Origin: JBOGEN01 sp050743265
Lineage (GTDB): Bacteria; Actinomycetota; Actinomycetes; JBOGEN01
Direction of reading: 5' to 3'
NCBI GenBank assembly: GCA_050743265.1
Contig: JBOGEN010000069.1
Coordinates: forward strand, 1-64,000
DNA: 64,000 nucleotides
This document shows positions 9,316 through 16,913 of the stretch, piece by piece (within the stretch, counting starts at the first letter, position 1; each line of letters starts with the position of its first letter). The notes beneath the pieces were generated by a model. That model worked only from the letters and a program-made list of their open reading frames with translations. It was not told the origin of the DNA and made no database searches. The translations under genes were made by a program, and so were the position numbers.

Positions 9316-10221
9316 ATGAGCACCGTCCTCGTCACCGGAGCCTCGGGGAACGTGGGGTCGCGCGTCGTGGGTGAGCTGCTCGCCCGGGATGCCCGCGTCC
9401 GGGCCTTCGTCCGGGACCGTGACAAGGCCGCCACCGTGCTGCCGGCGGGCACGGACCTGGCGTTCGGCGACTTCACGGACGCGGCGTCGCTGCGCACGGC
9501 GTTCGAGGGCGTGGACCGGGTGTTCCTCACCTCGTCCAACAGCCCCCGCGAGGTGGAGGACGAGTGCGCCGTGATCGACGCCGCGGCCGAGGCCGGCGTG
9601 TCGCGGCTCGTCAAGCTGTCCGCCATCGATGCCGACCCGGGGTCGCCCCTGCCCGGCGTCGCGTGGCACGGCCAGATCGAGGAGTACGTGGGCCGGTCCG
9701 GAGTCCCGGCCGTGGTCCTCCGCTCCACCTGGTTCATGACCAACCTGTTCGCGTCCGCGGAGGCGGTCGCGCACACCGGCTCGCTGTTCGCGCCGGCGGA
9801 CGGCGGCAGGATCGCGATGATCCACCCGGGCGACGTCGCGGCCTCCGCGGCGGCGGTGCTCGCGCCCGACGGCCACTCCGCCACTGACGGCCACTCCGTC
9901 ACTGACGGCCACGAAGGTCATACGTACCTGGTCACCGGCGGCGAGGCGCTGACGTACGAGGACGTGGCCGCCACGCTCACCGAGGCCACCGGCCGGACCG
10001 TCACGTTCGTCGACGTACCCGAGGAGGCGGCGCAGCAGGCCTTCGTCGAGGCCGGGATGCCGGACTGGCTCGTCACCCACATCGTGGGCGTCTTCCGGCT
10101 CATCCGGGAGGGCGCGCTCGCGCAGACGACGGACACGGTGCTCGCGCTGACCGGCCGTCCGCCCCGGACGCTCGCCCACTTCGCCCGCGAGCACGCGGGT
10201 CTCTTCGGCGCGCGCCCATGA
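9316..10221 (+). CDS. NmrA-like / atypical SDR NAD(P)-binding protein
   Basis: The 301-residue protein opens with MSTVLVTGASGNVGSRVVGEL, an atypical SDR dinucleotide-binding motif (GASGNVG). It continues with the NmrA/quinone-oxidoreductase-2-like pattern (VDRVFLTSSNSP, VSRLVKLSAIDAD, WHGQIEEYV, VLRSTWFMTNLF). Such proteins bind NAD(P) and act as redox sensors or quinone/azo-type reductases. Start ATG at 9316, with GGAGCG upstream. A loop near residues 185-202 is made of three repeats of an 18-bp unit encoding DGHSAT-like hexapeptides, which is not part of the family core. The next gene is convergent (ECF sigma). Confidence 0.85.
   Translation: MSTVLVTGASGNVGSRVVGELLARDARVRAFVRDRDKAATVLPAGTDLAFGDFTDAASLRTAFEGVDRVFLTSSNSPREVEDECAVIDAAAEAGVSRLVKLSAIDADPGSPLPGVAWHGQIEEYVGRSGVPAVVLRSTWFMTNLFASAEAVAHTGSLFAPADGGRIAMIHPGDVAASAAAVLAPDGHSATDGHSVTDGHEGHTYLVTGGEALTYEDVAATLTEATGRTVTFVDVPEEAAQQAFVEAGMPDWLVTHIVGVFRLIREGALAQTTDTVLALTGRPPRTLAHFAREHAGLFGARP
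9868..9921 (+). repeat. three tandem 18-bp units inside the NmrA-like gene
   Basis: Units at 9868-9885, 9886-9903 and 9904-9921 encode DGHSAT, DGHSVT and DGHEGH. The first two differ by a single base (GCC versus GTC). The array is in frame and adds an Asp/His-rich surface loop. Confidence 0.85.
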
Positions 10222-10236
10222 CCACGTGACACGTCG

Positions 10237-11505
10237 CTAGGCCGGTGGGGGCTGAGCCTCGCACCCCTGCAGGCGACCCTGCAGGAAGGCCCGCTCGGGC
10301 TCGTTCCCCACGAGGGCCAGGGCTCGGCGGTACGCGTCCACGGCGTCGTCCGTACGCCCGAGCCGCTCGAGCAGCCGGGCGCGGGACGCGTGCAGCAGGT
10401 GGAAGCGGTCGAGCGCGCCCGAACCGTCCAGCTCGTCGAGCAGCACGAGCCCGGCCTCGGGTCCGTCCACCATGGCGACTGCCACGGCACGGTTGACGTC
10501 GACCACGGGCGACGGGGCGACGGTGCGCAGCACGTCGTACAGGCCGACGATCTGCGGCCAGTCGGTGGTCTCGAGCGTCGCCGCCTCGTCATGGACGGCG
10601 GCGATCGCGGCCTGCAGCGCGTACGGGCCTGGTGGCCCGCTCTGCAGCGCCTCCACGACGAGGGCCCGTCCCTCCTCGATCTTCGCGCGCTCCCAGCGGG
10701 AGCGGTCCTGCTCCTCGAGCAGCACGAGCCCGCCCCCCTCGTCGGTCCGCGAGGCACGCCGGGCGTCCACGAGCAGCATCAGCGCGAGCAGGCCGGTCAC
10801 CTCCTGCTCCGCGGGCAGCAGGAGGCGCAGGATCCGGGCCAGGCGTGTCGCCTCGTCGGCGAGCTCGGGGCGCAGGAGAGCGGGGCCTTGGCTGGCCGCG
10901 TACGACTCGGTGAAGACGACGTACACAACGCGCAGCACCCCGGGGAGGCGGCTCGGCAGCTCCTCAGCCGACGGCACCCGGTACGGGATGCCGGCCTCAC
11001 GGATCTTGCGCTTGGCACGAGAGAGGCGCTGCGCCATCGTCGCCTCGGGGACGAGGAACGCGCGGGCGACCTCGGCCGTGGACAGCCCGGCCAGGTAGCG
11101 CAGTGTCAGGGCGACGCGGGCCTCGGCCGTCAGGGCCGGGTGGCAGCAGGTGAAGAACAGCCGGAGCCGGTCGTCGCCGATCGCGTCCGGGTCGGAGGGT
11201 GCGACGGCGAGGCTCCCCTCCTCGTCGCGCTCCGCCTCCACCTTGAGCACGGCGAGCTTGGCCGCGTACGCCTGGCGGCGCCGGAGCAGGTCGACCGCGC
11301 GACGGCGGGCCGTCGTCAGCAGCCAGGCCGCCGGGCGGTCGGGCACGCCGTCGACGGGCCAGCGCTCGAGCGCCACCGCCATGGCGTCGGCGGCGACCTC
11401 CTCAGCGAGGTCGAGGTCGCCCAGCCAACGGACGAGCGTGGCGAGCAGCCGTCCCCACTCCTCGCGGAAGACCGCTTCGACGGAGTCGGCTGCTCGCTCG
11501 CTCAC
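10237..11505 (-). CDS. ECF42-type RNA polymerase sigma factor
   Basis: The 422-residue protein has an ECF sigma2 region (FREEWGRLLATLVRWLGDLDLAEE, then RPAAWLLTTARRRAVDLLRRR) and a sigma4 helix-turn-helix (GLSTAEVARAFLVPEATMAQRLSRAKRKI). A long C-terminal extension of about 230 residues ends in TPR-like helices (ALDRFHLLHASRARLLERLG, DAYRRALALVGNEPERAFL). This layout, plus a YCII/DGPF gene directly upstream, is the published hallmark of the ECF42 group. In that group the C-terminal TPR domain, not a classical anti-sigma factor, is thought to control activity. GTG start at 11505, 7 nt after the YCII stop, so the two form an operon. Confidence 0.9.
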   Translation of the reverse strand: MSERAADSVEAVFREEWGRLLATLVRWLGDLDLAEEVAADAMAVALERWPVDGVPDRPAAWLLTTARRRAVDLLRRRQAYAAKLAVLKVEAERDEEGSLAVAPSDPDAIGDDRLRLFFTCCHPALTAEARVALTLRYLAGLSTAEVARAFLVPEATMAQRLSRAKRKIREAGIPYRVPSAEELPSRLPGVLRVVYVVFTESYAASQGPALLRPELADEATRLARILRLLLPAEQEVTGLLALMLLVDARRASRTDEGGGLVLLEEQDRSRWERAKIEEGRALVVEALQSGPPGPYALQAAIAAVHDEAATLETTDWPQIVGLYDVLRTVAPSPVVDVNRAVAVAMVDGPEAGLVLLDELDGSGALDRFHLLHASRARLLERLGRTDDAVDAYRRALALVGNEPERAFLQGRLQGCEAQPPPA

Positions 11506-11512
11506 CCCGACA

Positions 11513-11869
11513 TCACCCTCGGGGGAAGTCCATGATCGGCCGGACCTCGAGCGACCCTCCGTACTGGGCCGCCGGGGTCCGTGCGGCCCAGTCCAGGGCG
11601 GTGTCGAGGTCTGGGGCGTCGAGGAGGTAGTACCCACCGAGGACCTCACGGGTCTCTGCGAACGGACCGTCGGTCACCACGCGCTCGCCGCCCTTGACCC
11701 GCACCGTCGTCGCAGTGGACGACGGTTGCAGGGGCTCGCCCTCCAGCGCGACACCGGCGTCACGGATCGTCTTGTCGTAGGTCATCCACGCCTGCCGGAT
11801 GGCGTCCATCTCGGACTGCGGCGGCGGGCTCGTGGCTTCCTCGGCGTAGATCAGCATGAGGTAGCGCAT
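11513..11869 (-). CDS. YCII-related (DGPF-domain) protein, partner of the ECF42 sigma factor
   Basis: The 118-residue protein starts MRYLMLIYAEE and contains RVVTDGPFAETREVLGGYYL, the DGPF signature that defines this YCII subgroup, followed by EVRPIMDF near the end. ATG at 11869 follows GAGGAGGAGACGAG, a strong ribosome site. It is the first gene of a two-gene unit with the ECF42 sigma factor. In this family the DGPF proteins are usually targets or operon partners of the sigma factor; a biochemical role has not been settled. Confidence 0.9.
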   Translation of the reverse strand: MRYLMLIYAEEATSPPPQSEMDAIRQAWMTYDKTIRDAGVALEGEPLQPSSTATTVRVKGGERVVTDGPFAETREVLGGYYLLDAPDLDTALDWAARTPAAQYGGSLEVRPIMDFPRG

Positions 11870-12072
11870 CTCGTCTCCTCCTCGGGTCGGGGCGGCGGCC
11901 CTTCTGCCGCCTCATCATGACGACGAACGGGCTCAGCCGTCCTCGACAACGCCATCTGTCCCTGGGCTCAGCCTCGGGTTCAGGCCCCGCCTGCGTTCGC
12001 CCCGTGCGTCCGGCAAACCGGGCCGAACCGCTCCCCTGTACGGGCAGCGTCGTTCTGAGATCCTTCGGACGC

Positions 12073-13086
12073 ATGCGAGCCTTCGTCATCACCGCCCCCG
12101 GCCGGGCCGAGGTACGCGACGTCGCCCCACCCGATGCCCGACCGGGCGAGGTGGTCGTCGACGTGGAGCGGGCGGGGGTCTGCGGGACCGACGTCGAGCT
12201 CTTCACCGGCGTCCTGTCCTACCTGCACACCGGACAGGCCGCGTACCCGCTGCGGATCGGTCACGAGTGGGTCGGGGTGGTCTCCGCCGTCGGAGACGAG
12301 GTCGACCCGTCGTGGGTCGGGCGACGGGTCACCGGGGACACCATGCTCGGCTGCGGGCGCTGCGCCCGGTGCGAGACCGGGCGGCAGCACCTGTGCGCCC
12401 GCCGCTACGAGATCGGCGTCCGCAACGGCTGGCCGGGTGCGCTGGCCGAGCAGCTACCGGTTCCGGCTCGCGCGCTGCACCCGCTGCCGGACGCGGTCGG
12501 GCCCGATCTCGGCGCCCTCGTGGAGCCCGGCGGCAACGCCCTGCGCGCCGTCCGCGGCGCCGCCCTCGCGCCCGGGGAGCGGCTGCTCGTGCTGGGGCCG
12601 GGCACGATCGGGCTGCTGGTCGCGCAGATCGCGGCCACGCAGGATGTCGAGGTGCACCTCATGGGGCGCACTGGCGACTCCCCCGCCTTCGCCCGGTCCC
12701 TGGGGTTCGAACGCGTCTGGACGCAGGAGACGCTTCCCGACCTCCCGTTCGACGCCGTCGTCGACGCGTCCAACGCGGCAACCCTGCCGGCCCTCGCGGT
12801 AGACGTCGTCGAGCCGGGCGGGCGCGTCGTCTTCATCGGGCTCGCGGGGGAGCCCAGCCTCGTCGACACCCGCGCGATCGCGCTGGCGGACGTCACCGCC
12901 GTCGGCGTGCTCAGCGCCTCCGGAGGCCTCGACGGGATCATCGAGCAGTACGCGTCGGGCACCGTCGACCCGCGACCACTCGTCGCCGCGACCGTCAGCC
13001 TGGACGACGTCGCCGACGTCCTCGCCGGCACGCGCCGGCCCGCGTGGGGTGACGCCCCCAAGATCCACGTGGACCCCAGGCGCTGA
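12073..13086 (+). CDS. zinc-dependent medium-chain alcohol dehydrogenase
   Basis: The 337-residue protein is an MDR alcohol/polyol dehydrogenase. The catalytic zinc region is GVCGTDVELF followed by GHEWVGVV. The structural zinc loop has four cysteines (GCGRCARCETGRQHLC), and the Rossmann motif is LGPGTIGLLVAQIAA. The ATG at 12073 begins the conserved MRAFVITAPGRAEV sequence; upstream codons in the same frame are not family-like. The substrate is unknown: sorbitol/threonine-dehydrogenase-type enzymes are the closest pattern. It stands alone and converges on the CGNR gene across a hairpin terminator. Confidence 0.85.
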   Translation: MRAFVITAPGRAEVRDVAPPDARPGEVVVDVERAGVCGTDVELFTGVLSYLHTGQAAYPLRIGHEWVGVVSAVGDEVDPSWVGRRVTGDTMLGCGRCARCETGRQHLCARRYEIGVRNGWPGALAEQLPVPARALHPLPDAVGPDLGALVEPGGNALRAVRGAALAPGERLLVLGPGTIGLLVAQIAATQDVEVHLMGRTGDSPAFARSLGFERVWTQETLPDLPFDAVVDASNAATLPALAVDVVEPGGRVVFIGLAGEPSLVDTRAIALADVTAVGVLSASGGLDGIIEQYASGTVDPRPLVAATVSLDDVADVLAGTRRPAWGDAPKIHVDPRR

Positions 13087-13104
13087 CCCGCGGAACCGCG
13101 GGTC
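13085..13104. terminator. perfect inverted repeat between convergent genes
   Basis: GACCCGCGG and CCGCGGGTC are perfect 9-base arms around a central AA, beginning within the stop codon of the alcohol dehydrogenase. There is no U-tract, as is usual in actinobacteria. Its position between convergent genes suggests a bidirectional terminator. Confidence 0.6.
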
Positions 13105-13134
13105 GACTCACGACCTCGGCACGCCGCCGCCCCG

Positions 13135-13698
13135 TCACGCGTGGGCGGCCTTGCGTCGGCGGTACTCGCGGGTCTTGACCCGGTTGCCGCACGAGTCGGG
13201 CGCGCAGTAGCGCCCCCGTCCCGGCTTGGACTTGTCGTAGAAGACCCAGTGGCAGTCGTCCGCGGCGCAGACCCGCAGGCGCCACCACTCGCCGGTGAGA
13301 GACATCCGGAGCGCGGCCGCGCAGATCGCGCCGATCGCGTGGTCCACGCCCGTCCCCGGAACGGTCAGGCGAGGCCCCCCGGGGGCGGCGAGGTCCACCC
13401 GTAGCGGGACGCCGTCCAGCGGCCGGCTCGCCGAAGCCTGGCCGGGCCGCCCCCGGTCAAGCGCCGACCGCAGGGCCGCCCGTAGCGCGGCTACACGGGC
13501 GTGATCCGCCTCGTCCAGCCGTACACCCTCGGGCAGGAGCCCCCGCGACGAGAGCCAGCGCCGCAGCGCCTCCGGCGAGGCGATCTCGTCCGCGGTCCCG
13601 TCCCGCGCCGGGTGGTTGCGCGGGATGAAGGTGCGCAGGTCACGGGTGTTCGCGAAGTCCTCCACGAGCACCGCGTCCGGCGAGGCTTCGACCGGCAT
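13135..13698 (-). CDS. CGNR zinc-finger / ABATE-domain putative transcription regulator
   Basis: The 187-residue protein ends in a CGNR zinc finger: CAADDCHWVFYD, then RYCAPDSCGNRVKTREYRRRK, giving four Cys ligands and the name-giving CGNR helix, with a basic C-terminus suited to DNA binding. The N-terminal part (VEDFANTRDLRTF ... EALRRWLSSRGLL) matches the ABATE stress-related domain that accompanies this finger. ATG 13698 is preferred over GTG 13704 because AGGAGG abuts the GTG but lies 5 nt from the ATG. It is divergent from a small gene, and the palindrome between them may be its own operator. Confidence 0.9.
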   Translation of the reverse strand: MPVEASPDAVLVEDFANTRDLRTFIPRNHPARDGTADEIASPEALRRWLSSRGLLPEGVRLDEADHARVAALRAALRSALDRGRPGQASASRPLDGVPLRVDLAAPGGPRLTVPGTGVDHAIGAICAAALRMSLTGEWWRLRVCAADDCHWVFYDKSKPGRGRYCAPDSCGNRVKTREYRRRKAAHA

Positions 13699-13739
13699 CC
13701 GCACCTCCTGGGGTCACGACTCTTCCAAAGAAGATAACA

Positions 13740-13780
13740 GGTGTTGACTCTGAACACCTACTAACGCTATAACTAGTGTT
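13740..13780 (+). promoter_or_regulatory. promoter with overlapping GGTGTT-N7-AACACC operator
   Basis: TTGACT (13744-13749) and TATAAC (13768-13773) are 18 bp apart and point toward the 78-residue ORF. A perfect inverted repeat GGTGTT (13740-13745) / AACACC (13753-13758) covers the -35 element, and another GTGTT half-site lies at 13776-13780. This placement predicts repression, most simply by the divergent CGNR protein. Confidence 0.65.
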
Positions 13781-13816
13781 CGACAGCAGAGGCCGAGCAC
13801 TGAGAAGGAGAGCGCG

Positions 13817-14053
13817 ATGCTTCCCATCGCCGCGGAGATCGCCACCCGGATGACGCGCGAGCACGCGGGATCCGCCCTGCCGGGCGCGCCCACCCTGGAC
13901 GACACCCCCGAGGCCCTGACGGGTCGCGAGGTGCGCCGGCCGCGCCGGACGCTGGCGTCGGTCCTGCGCGGGGTCGCTGCCACGTCGAGCCGGGTCGCGG
14001 CGACGTCCGGCCGCCTCGCTGACCGTATGGAGCGTCCCGCCGCCGCTGAGTGA
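13817..14053 (+). CDS. small Ala/Arg-rich protein, function unknown
   Basis: The 78-residue protein starts at an ATG 7 nt after GAAGGAGAG and about 37 nt after the expected transcription start of a good promoter. It is basic in its second half (EVRRPRRTLASVLRGVAATSSRVAATSGRLADRM), with a repeated VAATS element, and could form one long amphipathic helix. No signal peptide, membrane helix or known family is visible. It is divergent from the CGNR regulator and shares its palindromic control region. Confidence 0.6.
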   Translation: MLPIAAEIATRMTREHAGSALPGAPTLDDTPEALTGREVRRPRRTLASVLRGVAATSSRVAATSGRLADRMERPAAAE

Positions 14054-14162
14054 GGTCCCGTCGTCCGAGCCGCCGGTGACGTGGAAGATCGTCGCCGCCC
14101 GCGGTGTTGGGGAGCCCTGCAGGCGCGACCGCCCGGTCTCGCTTCTGGGCTGAGGGGGAGTC

Positions 14163-14978
14163 ATGGGCAGCGTCATCGTCGACGGTGTCGACCTCGCGTA
14201 CGACGAGACGGGCGCGGGCGAACCGCTGGTTCTCGTGCACGGACACCCGTTCGACAGGTCGATGTGGGCACCGCAGGTCGCGCACAGGACGCGGCTCGGC
14301 TGGCGGGTCGTGACGCCGGACCTGCGCGGCTACGGCGCGAGCACCCCGCCATCGGGCACCACCACGTGGGACGCGTACGCCCGGGACGTCGCTGCGCTGC
14401 TCGACCACCTCGGGATCGACCGGGCAGTCCTCGCGGGCCTGTCGATGGGCGGACAGATCGCGATGGAGTTCCACCGGCTCTTCCCCGAGCGGCTGCGCGG
14501 GCTCGTGCTCGCCGACACGTCACCGGTAGCCGAGACCCAGGCGGGACGGCGGCAGCGGCACGAGGTCGCTGACCGGCTGCTCCGTGAGGGCATGGACGCG
14601 GTGTCCGACGAGCTGCTGCCGATGATGGTGTCCGCGCGCACCCTCGACGAGCAGCCCGACGTCGCGGACCACGTGCTGCGCATGATGAAGGCCACTGCCC
14701 CTGATGGGGCTGCCGCGGCGCTGCGTGCCCGTGCCGCGCGTCCGGACTACGTCGCGATGCTGGCCCACGTCAGCGTGCCGACGCTGGTGGTCGTGGGCCG
14801 GGAGGACGCGTACACGCCGGTGGACACCGCACGGGCGATGGCCGCGCGCATCCCCGGCGCGACGCTATCGGTCGTCGAAGGTGCGGGACACCTACCGACC
14901 CTGGAGCAGCCGGACGCGTTCAACGCGGCCCTGCAAGCCCTGCTCGCGGCCGTCCAGGTCGAGTCCGCGTCGCACTGA
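14163..14978 (+). CDS. alpha/beta hydrolase
   Basis: The 271-residue protein has the alpha/beta-hydrolase signature set: LVLVHGHPFDRSMW (oxyanion-hole HG), DLRGYGAS, the nucleophile elbow GLSMGGQIAMEF (Ser in G-x-S-x-G), an acid in VVGREDAYTP and the catalytic His in VEGAGHLPTLEQPDAF. This is the non-heme haloperoxidase / 3-oxoadipate enol-lactonase-like subgroup. ATG at 14163 lies 4 nt after GAGGGGG. It is likely cytosolic, with substrate unknown. Confidence 0.88.
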   Translation: MGSVIVDGVDLAYDETGAGEPLVLVHGHPFDRSMWAPQVAHRTRLGWRVVTPDLRGYGASTPPSGTTTWDAYARDVAALLDHLGIDRAVLAGLSMGGQIAMEFHRLFPERLRGLVLADTSPVAETQAGRRQRHEVADRLLREGMDAVSDELLPMMVSARTLDEQPDVADHVLRMMKATAPDGAAAALRARAARPDYVAMLAHVSVPTLVVVGREDAYTPVDTARAMAARIPGATLSVVEGAGHLPTLEQPDAFNAALQALLAAVQVESASH

Positions 14979-15038
14979 GCAACGGCGACGTCCTCGTCGC
15001 CGGCAGCGCCACAGACGCTGGTCGACGGGCGCGAGGTG

Positions 15039-15479
15039 TCAGCCGATCAGAGGGGTCCCGCCCAGGCTCCACGTCTTGCCGCCCTCGCCGTCGGCGTCGT
15101 AGTCGTACGCGACGTAGCCGTCCCCGCTCCAGTACCCCGTGCCCGACGCGGTCGTCGTGGCACCCGGGCAGTAGCCCATGCCGGTCGAGCTCGCGTTGAT
15201 CTCGCTGGTGTAGTCGCAGGACACCGCGTCCTTGGTGACGTCGTACCGCTCGACCCGGACGTGCACGTCGAAGTTGTCGAACTTGCGGGCGCCCCCACCG
15301 TCCTCCCACTGGATCCGTGCGTACGCGTTGTGGCTGGACCCGCTTTTGAACACGCACAACTTGATGTACGCATCGGTATCGTACCCGGACGTCGAGAACT
15401 CCCTGTGCTGCCAACCGGTGCAGACGTCGGCAACCGGAGTAGCCGCCCAATCCCGCCCTCCCGGACCGCAGCCGGGCAA
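15039..15479 (-). pseudogene. fragment of a secreted Cys-containing protein lacking its signal peptide
   Basis: The frame encodes a coherent C-terminal domain (CTGWQHREFSTSGYDTDAY, IKLCVFKSGSSHNAYARIQW, GYCPGATTTASGTGYW, ending GGKTWSLGGTPLIG) with four cysteines and many Tyr/Ser/Gly, typical of actinobacterial exported proteins. No ATG or GTG gives a plausible start: the first usable codon is TTG near 15479. The upstream codons show no signal peptide and run into the divergent oxidoreductase gene. The simplest reading is an N-terminally truncated relic; a TTG-started cytosolic protein is possible but odd. Confidence 0.5.
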
Positions 15480-15531
15480 CGTCGGACAATGTCTGTGGTG
15501 GTGCTGCCGAACTCCTGCGTAGCCTGACGCC

Positions 15532-16401
15532 GTGCGAATCGGCGTGAACGTCCCGAACTTCGGGCCCGGCACGGACCCGGGTGCGTTGCTTCGCTGGGCA
15601 CAGACGGTGGAGGGGCTGGGCTTCGACCTGCTCATGCTCTCCGACCATGTGGCGGTGACGCCCGACGTCGCCGAGCAGTACCCGGCTCCGTTCTACGAGC
15701 CCTTCACCACGCTCGCCTGGCTGGCCGGGGTCACCACCCGGGTACGCCTCGGGACCACGGTGCTCATCGTCCCGTACCGGCACCCGCTGCTCATCGCGCG
15801 CATGGCAGCGAACCTCGACCAGCTGAGCGGCGGACGCCTGGTGCTGGGCGTCGGCGTCGGCTGGGCACGACAGGAGTTCGACGCGCTCGGCGTCCCCTTC
15901 CACGAGCGGGGGCGGTTGACCGACGACCACCTGCGCGCGGTGCGTACCGCGTGGGACGACCGCGACGACTACCGCAGCGGGCAGATCCCGATCTGGGTCG
16001 GCGGCAACAGTGACGCCGGCCTCCGCCGGGCGGTCCGGCTCGGCGACGCCTGGCACCCACTGCGGTTCACGCTCCCGTGGCTGCGGGAGGCGCTGGGCCG
16101 CCTCAAGGCCGCGGCGGACGAGCAGCAGCGGCCGGTCCCCGCGCTGGCCCCGCGCATCGTCCTGCGGCTGACCGCCTCGCCTGTCACCGATCCCCAGCGG
16201 CTCGCCGGCGAAGGCACGATAGACCAGGTCGTCGACGACCTCGACCAGATGCGGCTCCTCGGCGCCGACACGGTCGTCCTCGACCCGTTCAACGGAGACC
16301 CCGACGAGACGTCCCACCCGGAGGCGGCGTGGCACGCGCTCGCCGCCGTGGCCGCTCGGCGGGACCCAGGCGCACCACCGACAGGCAGGGAGCAGGCGTG
16401 A
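15532..16401 (+). CDS. LLM-class (luciferase-like, F420-type) oxidoreductase
   Basis: The 289-residue protein begins MRIGVNVPNFGPGTDPGALL and has the luciferase-like TIM-barrel landmarks GFDLLMLSDHV, TRVRLGTTVLIVPYRHP, LDQLSGGRLVLGVGVGW, FHERGRLTDDHL and PIWVGGNSDAGLRRAVRLGDAW. Actinobacterial members of this subgroup usually use coenzyme F420; flavin use cannot be excluded. GTG start at 15532, with a TAGCCT element 6 nt upstream that could be a leaderless -10. Its stop overlaps the start of a deaminase gene (GTGA), so the two are coupled. Confidence 0.88.
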   Translation: MRIGVNVPNFGPGTDPGALLRWAQTVEGLGFDLLMLSDHVAVTPDVAEQYPAPFYEPFTTLAWLAGVTTRVRLGTTVLIVPYRHPLLIARMAANLDQLSGGRLVLGVGVGWARQEFDALGVPFHERGRLTDDHLRAVRTAWDDRDDYRSGQIPIWVGGNSDAGLRRAVRLGDAWHPLRFTLPWLREALGRLKAAADEQQRPVPALAPRIVLRLTASPVTDPQRLAGEGTIDQVVDDLDQMRLLGADTVVLDPFNGDPDETSHPEAAWHALAAVAARRDPGAPPTGREQA

Positions 16402-16820
16402 AGTCCGACGACGAGCACCTCCGCAGGGCGATCGAGCTGGCCGGCACAGCGCGGGCGGCGGGTAACCCCCCGTTCGGGTCGCTGCTCGTGGGCGGGGACG
16501 GGGTCGTCCTCGCCGAGGACCGCAACACGACCGTCACCGACGCCGACATCACGGCGCACCCCGAGCTGAAGCTGGCCCGGTGGGCAGCCCGCGAGCTCGA
16601 CGCCGGCACCGCAGCCGCGACCACCATGTACACGAGCTGCCAGCCCTGCCCCATGTGTGCGGGGGCCATCGGGCGGTCCGGGCTCGGTCGGGTCGTGTAC
16701 GCGCTGTCCCAGGAGCAGCTCGACGAGCTCAGGCCGAGTCCCCCTTTCGCCCCCGTACGACACGAAGGCCCGGCTCTTCTCGACGAGGCTCGGGTCCCGG
16801 TTGCCGGCTACTACCACTAG
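16398..16820 (+). CDS. cytidine/guanine-deaminase-family nucleoside deaminase
   Basis: The 140-residue protein shows the zinc-dependent deaminase signature: HPELKLARWA provides the zinc-ligand His and the proton-shuttle Glu (HPE instead of the more common HAE), and TSCQPCPMCAGAIG provides the PCxxC zinc ligands. NPPFGSLLV is the usual N-terminal strand. GTG start at 16398 overlaps the stop of the F420-type oxidoreductase. Substrate candidates are guanine, cytosine or a modified nucleobase. A hairpin terminator follows. Confidence 0.88.
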   Translation: MKSDDEHLRRAIELAGTARAAGNPPFGSLLVGGDGVVLAEDRNTTVTDADITAHPELKLARWAARELDAGTAAATTMYTSCQPCPMCAGAIGRSGLGRVVYALSQEQLDELRPSPPFAPVRHEGPALLDEARVPVAGYYH

Positions 16821-16837
16821 GCCCGCTGGCCACCTGA

Positions 16838-16857
16838 CGCCAGCGCGCCGGCTGGCG
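16838..16857 (+). terminator. hairpin terminator after the deaminase gene
   Basis: CGCCAGC (16838-16844) and GCTGGCG (16851-16857) form a perfect 7-bp stem with a 6-nt loop, 17 nt after the stop codon. No U-tract follows. Confidence 0.5.
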
Positions 16858-16913
16858 CCCGCGTTTCGGATGGCCTGCTTCAGACCGACACCCGGCATGC
16901 CGACACGTGGGGC

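Noticed and set aside
9868..9921. CRISPR-like array in the NmrA-like gene
   Set aside because: The units are contiguous, coding and lack spacers.
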